The translations under genes were made by a program, and so were the position numbers. Positions 54,285 to 64,000 of a DNA stretch of 64,000 nucleotides are shown here, in pieces. Under the pieces are notes generated by a model that was not told the DNA's origin, made no database searches, and worked only from the letters and a program-made list of their open reading frames with translations. How positions within the stretch are numbered: position 1 is the stretch's first letter; each line of letters starts with the position of its first letter. Source of the stretch: Steinernema hermaphroditum (taxonomy: Eukaryota > Nematoda > Chromadorea > Rhabditida > Steinernematidae); contig CM059625.1 of NCBI GenBank assembly GCA_030435675.1, forward strand, positions 16,864,001 through 16,928,000, in the 5' to 3' direction.

Positions 54285-57200
54285 TCAGAGACGGCCAGCG
54301 CGGCGTTTGATTAGACTTGAGCATTGGATGATACATACGGTATCCTGAAATAGTAGGTGTACTAGGGAAAACAAAAGGATTATTACCTCCATGATTTCGG
54401 AAAACAAGTACTCGTTGAGGAGATTTTCACATTGGCCCACGACCACCGAATGACACTCGGGCTAATAAGGACGAGGTGTAAATTAGTGTGAACTTTCGAA
54501 TGGCAACTCTTACCCCTTCGGCGGTGCAGGTACACGTAATGCAAGGTGTTATTCTCTTTGTCTTCCCCAAATTGATGACCCGATGATCGACGACGCAGAA
54601 CTCTAAACAGGGTTTAACTTGAACTAAAAAGGCGAAATGCTGGTATGTATGTATTATGCGGTCGTTCGTTGAACCGTTGATTCGCTAAATTTCTCGTTGC
54701 AGTGATCTTTGAAAATCGTGCACGCACTGTGACGTCGTGCTCTTTCGTTTTCATTGCAGTTCGCCGAGTAGACGAGCTATTAAATTGTGCAACGGCGTTC
54801 GCCAGGTGAGTGGGTGCATGTAAAAAACAAAAACTCATAACGTACGTCGATCGAGCCACTCGTAGAGGTCAACGTCGGGCAAGTCGTTGCAGCTGACGGG
54901 GGCATTCCTGAAATATTACAGCTATTAAAAGGGCAGTCTGGTCAGAAGAATTTAGATCGTTTCGTCATCTTGAAGGTTCCGATGACGATGTACGTAGGAA
55001 CGCAAAAAAATTAACCCATGTGCTCCTAATCTCCTAATCTAAGTAAGTATTCGCGCTCATAATCAGTCACCTGTTAGGGAGTGTCGAGATAAAATGCACT
55101 CTGAATTTTAGTTGTTTGGGGAAAAAATGCTAATCCGACAGATATGGTCACCATCAGACGTGACCGTTTTAGCCACTCCAAACCTGACGAAGATGAAGAT
55201 CAACACAAGTTTGATCACAGGTTTTGTGTCTCATTTACAGAAAATTTTTCGCCCTGCGTCCTTAAGCAGGGCTTCCGCAGCTGAGGGTACTTTTGTTATA
55301 ATATTTTCGTTTGGGCAAAAAAAAAAGGAAATTTTGTAACCTCTCCTGAGAACACTGAAACTAACGTTAAGTCGTCGGGCATGAGGAATGCGTTGGGTTG
55401 AATTTTTCGCGCATATTCGCTGTTTTCGCAGATCAGCTTGCTCATTGTGGTCCGTCGGATCTCGGCCAATTGGTCAGGCGTGAATCTAGTGGCTGGATCG
55501 TTGTTCTCGTAGTAGAATCTGTCGCATCGCTTCAGCCTCTGGAACTGCTCGGCAATGACGCAGGCCAGCATTGGTCCAACGAGTGCGCCTTAAACATCCG
55601 TTTCTCGTAATTGCCGTAATTAAGATATCACCTTTGAGCGGTCGTTCCGACATCATTCCCGGAAAGAGGTCAATATCATCGACGTGACTGTAAACATTTC
55701 GTAACGCTCTAATCGTCGACTCATCCATAACATCCCGGAGATCGTCAAACGTTCGAGCTCTGGACATGCCGCACATCTCTCTGAACATTGTGTCATATCT
55801 CCGAATTTTATGAATATGATTATACCTATAGGCATTATATGGCTGAACCCCGTGGTCACGTGCTCTTTGGATGTTAATGGCAGGAAGGTCGAGTCCTGTA
55901 AGTGGACCACCCGGGCGTTGGAACAGGTGATTACGGACAGCATCCACAATATGACGATCGTAATCCATGCTAAACACATGAAGGTTCATCGTAGGTTTCG
56001 ATTGATTCGGATACTGAATCACAAGTGACCAGTACAGGCCATTTAATATGAATGTGCATCGAAGTTACATTGATACCAACTGATACTTTTTGATCCCGAA
56101 ATATTTAGCAAAAATTACCTTTCTGTACCCAAAAGCCCCATGAGAATGGATTCCATATGTCCTGCGGCTACATCATACATCACCGACGCATTATTAAATG
56201 AGCTCTAAATTGGTCACGTAGAATGGCGGGATCTCTGCTCTCTAACCTTCAGATCAACAGGGGTGGTCGTTTTATCGAACTTCGAGTTCATTCTCGGGAA
56301 CACCGAGCGGATGAGTGTGTGCCCAAAGCGGAATGCGGCCGTCGAAATTTCCTGCGTAATTGCGGCATCGCAACGATCGTCATAGCCGGTATAATATCCG
56401 GATTTTTTCGGCGTTAGGTCGTAGCGTGCCATTGTTTCACAGCCGAGGACGACAGGTAACCACTCGTTGTATATGATGTGTTGGTGTTTGGCGACCATGA
56501 CTCTGCGTGTTTCTTGGAACACCTTCTCATCGGGCCAGAAATTGTTGATTTTGTTAAGTGTCGTTGCAATACGATTATGCTCCCGAAGCATTACTGTATG
56601 AAGAACGGTGAGACCGGGTTGTTCATTGCTCCGTTCGTCACCAGCATTGAAACAGGGATGACGAGGACGTGATCGGCAGTCGCGTTCTTGACTCCCCTGG
56701 GGAAGAGCTTGCTTGTTAAAGCCCAGATCGGTGAAGTTCATCTTTCCTTGGCTGAACAGGCGAAGAGAGTTCGCTTCGCATTCTGTGGACCCGTAGATGA
56801 ACGAAGCATCCAAGAATGATGTGAGCTGATTAAGTTGGTTACGGTAACCAAGGGTAACTTGGCCCAGTAGAGAGCGAGTGAATGGCATGCATCTGGGACT
56901 GCCGTCGGAGTGAACGTGAGGGAAATGTGGATCTCCTCGCTCGATCGGGATTGGGAAGCAGTGGATGGAAAGGCTCGTGACAGAGTCACATCGACTGCAG
57001 TTGAGAATTGAATTGCCAGGTCCTAGGATGGATCTATCAGTGAAGGACGCATAATTTACGTTGCATACCTCTTGCAATGGGAGAATGCGTCATGTCGTGA
57101 TCCAGAATCTGACCAAACTGCATGATCATGTGCGTGAACTTAACGTGGAAGTTAGGTGCATCTTGGTGAACACTGTTCGAGATGGTTCGTGCCGAAGGTA

Positions 57201-60200
57201 ACGGGCGTCCGCTTCTCGATTTTGTTCTTGGGCTATCGAACCCTAAATGACGAAAATTATGTTTGTTCATGACATGACATGATAGATTAACTAGCTGGAA
57301 ACGTCGGAAAAAGTTGTGATAATCTCTCGAACTTACCATCATCGTAGGCGGGATCTAACAGACGTCTAAGTGGACCAAAAGCGTTACCATAGCTTGGGAA
57401 TCTCAAGTTGTTGCACCACCCGGAATATGTTCGATATTTGGTTGTATGATCACAAGGCAACGGCTGCGGCAAGCATTCGTCGCGGTTGGGAGATTCCGGT
57501 CCCAAGAAGTCAGAAATGTTACCAATGATTCTGGTTACGTCCACTTCAGGTAGCAATCTCTGCAGAGTAGAGACGTCCAACTCTGCAGGCAGCTTTTCAC
57601 TTTCCTCAAGACCTTCTCTAAAAATGTAACCGTGACAAACAAATCGGAACTTTTGCAAACCCTCTGATCAGAACCTTCGTGGTTTCTCTGAGAACTGCAG
57701 CTGTTCGCGCAATGTCAAGCGACTCTTTTTTGGGAGCCATGAGATTAGCATGGGTTGAGAGAGCCGAAGCTGAATTTCTGTTTGGTGGGCCGCCCGCTCG
57801 GTTGATTCGTCCGGTCTCCGCTTGTTGTAAACGGCGATATTGCTCAATTCCGAGTCTAATGGCTTTTTCAAGGGTTTGCCTGGTGATGGGCAGCTTTAGC
57901 TTCGGCTCTTGATCTATCCACGGCTTTAAGTCCGTATTCTCGAAGATGGTGGTATTGCAGTCAACTGGACAGTTTCTAGAACAAATGGAAGTTACAGTAA
58001 ATCAGGCTGCGAAAGCTAAACCCAAAGTTATCGGCCAGCATAAAGACATTCTGCTGAATCTTCCCGACATTGTCCGTGTTTTCGCAAATGATTCGCGCCA
58101 AAGAGATCTTTCGGATTTCGTTCAACTGCTCTTCGGTAAAGGCGGACGGGTAAAAGAAGTTTTCGTACCAAAATCTGTCGCCGCGACGTGTCTATGACAA
58201 TCACTAAGGATCACATGATTGATTTCGAGGTACCTTCTGGAACTGCCGTCCAAGAATACAGGCGAAAGTCGGTCCAACTAAGGCTCCTTTCTTTGGCTTC
58301 TCAGCGAGACCCAAAACAAAGAGGTCTACGTCTTTTACATCGTCGTACAGCTTTTCCAGCTGAGAAATGTTGATTGAGTCCAGGACAATGTCTTTCAATT
58401 CCTCAAAGTTACGCGGTTCTGACAGGCCACAAAACGACCGCCACTTTGTATAGCTTGCAATTCCATGGTCTCGTCCCATCTGAATGATAATCGCTGCCAG
58501 ATCTAATCCATGTTCCAGGCTGCCTTTCAGGAAGTTGTCTCTCAGTTCTGTATTCATGTGGAGGCCAGGCTTGCGGATGGGGTCGCGCATCAAGAATCTA
58601 CCATCATCGTTGCATCAACGTCATATTCACTGAATTTACCTTAGAGTAGCATCGAGTCGGCCGCGCAGATACAGTTGAGAAGGATCGTTATAGAATCCTG
58701 TCAGAATCTTCTCATGTACTCTATCTCCCGTTTCGGCATATTGAGCCAACTTGTCGGGGAGGAGAGAGAAGAAGAACAGTCCAACGGTAGATGCATATTC
58801 GTTCAGTGTGCTTGGATCAACCTTCTGCAAAAATTTGATTATCGAATGGTGAGTTGTATCCCGGCAATTTAGAAACTTATCAATAAAAATTTTTGTTGGG
58901 ACGTATTGTGTTACAATTGTCCACTTTATTAGCTGAAAACGTACCAGATCGTAGTCACTGTCGAAGGCGTGATTCCTGAGGTTTAACCCATATTGGGCAA
59001 TCGTCTCCTTGCCAATCACCACGGGAAGGAACTCGTTATATGTGATATGCTGAATCTGTGCTGTAACAATGCGACGCGCTTCCTGGTATAGCCGTTCGTC
59101 GTCCCAGTGTGGATTCAGTTCTCTTAACTTCTGGGCGATATTGTTATGCTGCCGTATCCAGATGGTGTGCAGCGCAGCGTTTGTTGGCAAGAGATTGGTG
59201 GTGTCGGAGCCTGTCAAGAAGCACGGTTGCAGAGAGGAGACACTGGCACAATTTTCAGAAACTTCGTCGCCTGTCGGTGGAAGATCGCCTCGTCCTGACT
59301 GGGCACGAACCAAGAGCAGACCTATTTACACAGTAGTTGTCATAGCCACAAAGAAGCTCCTTACCATTACGGAACGATCGAAGCTTATTGGCCCTTTCGG
59401 TCGTACTTCCGTAAATGTGGCTAGCATCCAAGAAAGAACTGGCGAGATTGCCCTGTTCTCTTACCCCGAGAGTGCAATTTTCACGAGGAGCAGTGTAAGA
59501 TCGCGAGAATGTCATACAGGTGCTTGATCCTATGATAAGAGCATTTAAAGAAACTAAAGGAACATGAAATCGATCATCCAACATCTTATGTATACGGTAA
59601 GACAGCTACGTCACGAATTAAGGGAGTGTTGGTACGAAAAAGAGCCCTACGTACTTGATCGACCTCACTGTGATGTCATAGGTAATGTATATCAAAACAT
59701 CATTCCTACGTACTTATTTAGGACCGTTAACAGCTTTATGGGGATAGGATCTCCCTCTACGATGGTCAAAAAACGAAATCTCAGATCATGTAAACCTATG
59801 CTGTGAAAGTCAAGGTAAAGAAAAAGTGATGTACCAACCCTTGAAGACTGGATCATTTTCCGGAATCGGGATGGACAGACATTCAGGATGTCTTGTGTTC
59901 GGATCGCAGCAAGGCAACATTATCGCTTGATCACCAACAAAAAGCCGATTGGAACCGATATGCGACAAATCGCTGTGAACAAACTGAGCCCACTGAGCAA
60001 TCATCAGTGAGCATTCCGTATGCCCGTCATCAGGTGGCGTAAAAAGTTCTGCCGTAATTTGGCGAGGGCTAGGAAGCTTTTCTCCTTTCTGGGATGCTCG
60101 AGGTAGAGAGACATCTGAAAAAATAAACAATAATTTCGGCTAAACACTTCTAGATTACCATCAGCATAGTCAGCCTTCTGCAACCGTTGCAGCGGCTCAT

Positions 60201-60967
60201 AAACGGCTCCTTTAAGCGGATTATTCACGTTATTGCAGTGGCCGGAGTAGGTACGGTATTTTCCGGGAATACAGTCGACGATGAGATTTACAGGACACAC
60301 GGCTTGTACAGCCGTATCGATAACTGGCATTTCCGGTAGACCTACTGCTATTTGGTCTCCTGTTAGACCCAAGCTAGAATTTTCAATCTTTTTTAGATGT
60401 ATGCTCAGGGCACCTCCTACTTCTTCAATCGTTGCGTAGTGCTAATGGATATCAGTGATGAGTAGGTAATATCCTTTGCGTATTTGTCCATCTTGGTAAT
60501 GTCTGCCCAAGCTAGGGAAGAAGGAGCGAAGTCTTGCACTGAAAATGTTCTTTATAGCAAAACAGAGCGATCCAGTATTATACCATTAGTTGTTCTTTGC
60601 ATAAGCCTCTCGGTGCTGTTAAAAAGTCGATCCACTGAATCTTTTGCCGCCTGGGCTGCTTCGCGGATCGCCTCGCTGGTGGCTATCCTTGTGAGATCGC
60701 GCATAATATTAGCCTTCTGTGGTGATTCTTGAAAACTTTCTAACCTATCTTCATCAATTGCATCTGAAGAAGTGCATGAATGGCAAACTGAAGGGCATGT
60801 TTCGTACCAATGGTGTTGCTGGTCACTCCAAACGCTGCTGTCCTCTGGCAAGGAGTGAAACTTTTGCCACACGGAAAGTTACTCCTCCGCAGCCGAGCAT
60901 GGTCGTCATCGTTGGACAGCGAGCCGCCCAATAACATAAAGAGTAAAATGAGCGAAGAGCCCCTCAT
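54285..60967 (-). CDS. Secreted tandem heme-peroxidase protein: pseudo-peroxidase domain followed by intact peroxidase domain
   Basis: Twenty-one exons on the minus strand: 60808-60967, 60584-60763, 60421-60538, 60159-60373, 59839-60114, 59365-59529, 58945-59321, 58640-58824, 58234-58597, 58022-58191, 57661-57975, 57337-57617, 57069-57242, 56247-57022, 56119-56204, 55632-55969, 55366-55588, 54846-54907, 54514-54602, 54387-54461, 54285-54344. Frames agree, giving 1,562 residues. A signal peptide ([15 protein letters not shown]) is followed by two animal heme-peroxidase domains, about residues 170-735 and 870-1470, each starting KYRTYSG(H/W)CNN. Domain 2 keeps LDHD (distal His), DERSNEQ (catalytic Arg and Glu) and FRFGH (proximal His). 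Domain 1 reads VHSD, SDTTNLL and LFFFS at those places, so it should not bind heme normally. The Cys-rich tail ([10 protein letters not shown] ... CIIQCS) resembles a VWC-type module. Animal peroxidases use H2O2, often to cross-link tyrosines in matrix. The family is certain; a specific worm ortholog is not assigned. Confidence 0.92.
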
Positions 60968-62161
60968 TTTTTGGGCTTAGCAGTAAAGTACAGGTACACT
61001 ACCCCCCGCAAGCACTAAGATATTACAGAACCGAAAGTGATAACTGTGCGGGGATTAGAGACTGTAAAGGGCGGCTGGCGGAACGAAATGGAAAACTGGG
61101 GCAGACCGGGCTCGCTGATAATTGCTGACCGGCAACGTTTAGCGTCCGCGCGTGCGTGAGGGGTGGAACTGACCATCGACAGTGCGCGAATTCGGATGTA
61201 CAGAGCAAACAATGCTAATTGGGTCAATTAGCCATTGCGACTTTTCTTCCCACTTTCACTCTTAGGCGAACTGGATATGCGCAAAGAAAAGTGTCGGAAC
61301 TGTCGCAAAATGCTGTTGCAAAGATCAACTGTTGAAAAGTTGGATTTATCGATATGTGCGTCGGTCATCGTCGTCCAGTGCATCTTGTCAATTGTTCCAG
61401 AAAGACAAATAGATCGTAATCGCGGGTTCGCTCGTTCCTCGCGCGTGTGAGCGGTGATTAATTACATTCCAAGCAAAAGAACAATCGCATGGTCATTCAT
61501 TACGCAGTTAAAAAATGTGTGATCGGGCGATGTCGGCTGTTGAAAAAGAAAACGACTTGTACCGGTTTTTGAAGTTCCAACACCAAAAAAAGTTCATTGT
61601 CGATGTCGGTAATTAGACACTTTACTTGAATCGCCCGGACAGTACTTAATGTATGCGAACCAGTATAATAAAACCCAACGATGTTTCATTGTTATCAAAC
61701 TGTAATTAGCAAACCTGTCTTCATTTTCAGTGACCTACAAAGTTCTTTTCAGTGCAAATAAACGTTAAAATTTCTAAGAGAAATGTTTGCATCACAGGCA
61801 CGAGATACGGATATGAACTTTTTCTCCTTAGATAAACATCGGTTCCACGGAACAAAGGGTCTATTTTTTTGTGCTCAGAATTATTTCTAGAACCGGCTGG
61901 TCATTGATGTTTGAGTTCCCATTGAATAACTTACCCTGAACCAATAACCATTCCCGGAAACAGTTCTGAAACTTTCTCTCTGGCAAAAGATCACTGGCAT
62001 CAACGTTGAAATGCTCTTCGAGACAATGGAAACCAGCTTATAGCAAGCCAGTTCCAATTCCAGCACTTCACGGTCATCTGAATTTCACAAACATTGCATG
62101 CTCATATACAACGTTGCCCATTAATGTGACATCGAAAATCGAAAAGCCCAGTCTTACATTA
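60968..62161. other. 5' flank of the peroxidase gene
   Basis: Presumed promoter region for the minus-strand peroxidase gene. The part nearest the start is GC-richer; the rest is AT-rich. No coding feature is supportable; small overlapping frames only. Confidence 0.45.
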
Positions 62162-62280
62162 GCGTCCATCGCCTGTTTTCGAAAGTGTTCTTGAGCCCAT
62201 GGAAGCAGCGCGTCCGTCAGAATCAAATTCTGATAGATGGTGGCGGTGATTCTAAGTCCTTTCTCAACGAAAACCAGTGA
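62162..62280 (-). mobile_element. Mariner-type transposase fragment
   Basis: The minus strand reads SLVFVEKGLRITATIYQNLI followed by LPWAQEHFRKQ. This matches the central catalytic-domain pattern of mariner transposases (PLVFVEKGVKIN ... LPWAQ(Q/E)HF). The frame is not part of a full transposase: the expected catalytic QQDSAPAH segment is absent downstream. A short decayed relic. Confidence 0.6.
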
Positions 62281-63048
62281 ATTCGTTACGAGTTTACACG
62301 AGTTTATTTCTCGTATCTAAAGCTTACGCCTTGCGAGACGTCATATATATGTACAAGAAACACATTGTCACTCCGTAGTCGCCGGTCTTCTTCTGGCTTC
62401 GGCACATCAGAGTAGAACACGGCGATCCCATCAGTGTGCGTGGGGATCAGAGATGCGAAGAGCTGATTCCGGTGACGGTGGAGCACAGCGCATCTGTCTT
62501 CAACTCGGGTGGCGGCGCGGACGCCGGAGTTGAAGAGCTTCTTCGACAGTTTCCGCGGGAGACACGCGAAGAACGGCATCCGGATGAAACGCGTCGGAGC
62601 ACAACGGACAAACCGAGAACCATCAGGGCAGCTGGTTGCGCGGACTTTCAGCGAGACTTCGACTTCTCTGGCGGCGCGGGTGGAGTCGGGCGGCAGTTAC
62701 TAGCTTCTTTGCAAGACGGTGGAACTACGGCTCCCTGGTGTTCCAGGCGTTCTGGGAGCCGGGAGCGATCATTGCACCAACAACGACAGCCGAGAACGAC
62801 CGCTCACTCAGCTCATTCGGCTCAGACAGCTTCAGAGAGGAGCGAGTGGACGACCCGACCGATCGCTGGGGACACAAATCGAATTCGTTACAGTTTCATA
62901 AATTCCCCTCAAAACAACCACCGCAGAAGTAGGGTAGTAGCCTCTTTTCAGTTGCGCAGCCTTCTGAGCGCCTATTTTATGGATCTGGCGGCTATTCTGC
63001 GGGTAAAAACCTTTTCACCTGTGAAGACGACATTGCTCAGATGGTCAC
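62281..63048. other. Stretch with unassigned open frames
   Basis: A GC-rich block (about 62430-62930) is open in several frames on both strands. On the plus strand ELKSFFDSFRGRHAKNGIRM and AFWEPGAIIAP look protein-like in two frames, possibly joined by a short intron. On the minus strand a 91-codon frame (62304-62579) ends in VFLVHIYDVSQGVSFRYEK. No model is convincing and no family is recognised. Confidence 0.35.
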
Positions 63049-63120
63049 GAAGGGCCACGGTCGAGAATTTCCCGAAGCTCTTGGAGGTCTGCATCGCGGC
63101 AGAAGGTGGTCATTTCCAAC
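63049..63120 (+). mobile_element. C-terminal mariner transposase fragment
   Basis: The plus strand reads RATVENFPKLLEVCIAAEGG then HF, close to the usual mariner C-terminus (AVExFPxRLxAVIxAxGGHFE). It lies in the opposite orientation to the relic at 62162-62280, so the two pieces come from different or rearranged copies. Confidence 0.5.
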
Positions 63121-63324
63121 TGAATCACCGATATACCATACAGTTTTTGTCGTTCATTCATGTGGTAAATGGTGTTTCCTTTATCTCGTCCACTGTTTCG
63201 ATATATGATCGATTTTCGGTTTCACACTAATTCTGGGCCGCCCTGTAACAATTCTACGGAACCGATCAAGAAACAAGAGCGTCATGTATTCCTGACTTAA
63301 ACAATCAAATCAAAATGGATTATA

Positions 63325-63332
63325 GAAGCCGT
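63325..63332. repeat. Left 8-bp target-site duplication
   Basis: GAAGCCGT directly abuts the left terminal inverted repeat and is repeated exactly at 63885-63892. Confidence 0.8.
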
Positions 63333-63884
63333 GGCTCTATTAGAGAGAAGTGACCAAAACTATACCGATCTTGCCAAAACTATACCGATCTTGACAAAAC
63401 TGTATCGATCTTGACAAAACTATACCGATCTTGACAGAATGGTATTTATGTTGACAAAACTATACCGATCTTGACAGAATGGTATAGATCTTGACAGAAT
63501 GGTATTTATTTTGACAGAATGGTATCGATTTTGACAGAATGGTATTTATTTTGACAAAATGGTATCGATCTTGACAAAATCGTAATTATTTTGACAGAAT
63601 AGTAATTATTTTGACAAAACCACATTTCACTGACAAAACGTTCTTTAATCTTTAACTACTACAAAGGCTGATTTATAATTTTGTCAGTGAAATGTGGTTG
63701 TGTCAATCTAAATTCAGTTTTATCAATCTAAATTCAGTTTTGTCAAAATAAATACTATTCTGTCAAGATCGATAGCATTCTGTCAAGATCGGTATAGTTT
63801 TGTCAAAATAAATACCATTATGTCAAGATCCATACCATTCTGTCAAGATCGGTATAGTTTTGGTCACTTCTCCCTAATAGAGCC
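63333..63884. mobile_element. Non-autonomous foldback DNA transposon (MITE-like) with 8-bp TSD
   Basis: A 552-bp element. The ends are inverted repeats: the left begins GGCTCTATTAGAGAGAAGTG and continues ACCAAAACTATACCGATCTTG. The right end is its reverse complement with one mismatch (AGAG versus GGAG). Perfect 8-bp duplications flank it. The left arm (63361-63620) is thirteen head-to-tail 20-bp units of the type TATACCGATCTTGACAAAAC. The right arm carries about eight inverted units. A near-perfect inverted pair (AAAACCACATTTCACTGACA) closes around a roughly 45-bp loop. There is no coding capacity. An 8-bp TSD is typical of hAT- or P-type transposases acting in trans. Confidence 0.85.
63361..63620 (+). 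repeat. 20-bp minisatellite arm of the foldback element
   Basis: Thirteen tandem units of exactly 20 bp with a constant TTGAC(A) core and a variable decamer that alternates between TATACCGATC-like and GGTATTTATT-like forms. Confidence 0.85.
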
Positions 63885-63892
63885 GAAGCCGT
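63885..63892. repeat. Right 8-bp target-site duplication
   Basis: GAAGCCGT follows the right terminal inverted repeat immediately and matches 63325-63332 exactly. Confidence 0.8.
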
Positions 63893-64000
63893 TTACGGTA
63901 GAGGTTTATAACAGTTTAGATTTTCGTACTACTATGGCTCAAGTTAAAAACCGCGGGCGTCTATGTTTAGACGTTTGGTTTTTCACGCCTTTGATCGCTA

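Noticed and set aside
63361..63870. A CRISPR-like array (regular ~20-bp repeats)
   Set aside because: Units are directly adjacent without unique spacers, in inverted arms within TIRs and TSDs of a transposon, in a eukaryotic genome.

Overview
The window looks like nuclear DNA of a nematode. It has a cuticle collagen with the nematode N-terminal domain, a PKC delta/theta-type kinase most like TPA-1, very short introns (mostly 42-50 bp) ending in a TTTCAG-like acceptor, AATAAA signals shortly after stop codons, and a partial gene opening with the MDSVPxxF motif of nematode-expanded families. The species cannot be fixed from this alone. A clade IV or V worm other than Caenorhabditis (Steinernema-like, from the MDSVPxxF gene) is my tentative guess.

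Layout: 1-662 (-) is the 5' part of the MDSVPxxF-type gene. 663-13046 shows no supportable gene and may hold upstream exons and promoter of the kinase. 13047-17845 (+) is a 14-exon novel PKC (tpa-1-like). 22840-23196 (+) is a small neuropeptide precursor with an allatostatin-C-like cysteine loop. 25230-25302 (-) is tRNA-Phe(GAA). 26598-27203 (-) is a four-exon orphan gene with a TATA box. 27.3-34.1 kb is gene-poor and holds at least one decayed reading frame.

34122-46693 (+) is the most unusual locus: a 36-exon gene predicted to encode about 2,966 residues of secreted Gly/Ser-rich, silk-like protein. All thirty exons from exon 3 to exon 32 are phase 1-1 cassettes. It ends in acidic, Pro/Tyr-rich and Cys/Gly-rich blocks. 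A decayed reading frame (47961-48307, -) and a three-exon cuticle collagen (48576-49791, +) follow. 50452-53272 (-) is a seven-exon SLC17-type MFS anion transporter. 54285-60967 (-) is a 21-exon, about 1,562-residue secreted protein with two heme-peroxidase domains; the first has lost its heme-pocket residues and the second keeps them. The last 2 kb holds decayed mariner transposase fragments and an intact non-autonomous foldback element (63333-63884) with 8-bp target-site duplications.

The right half therefore groups a tyrosine-bearing structural matrix protein, a cuticle collagen and a peroxidase of the kind that cross-links extracellular matrix. A shared role in cuticle or matrix assembly is an inference from content and proximity only. 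Exon boundaries were found by hand from splice consensus and checked by frame arithmetic; no alignment or database search was possible.
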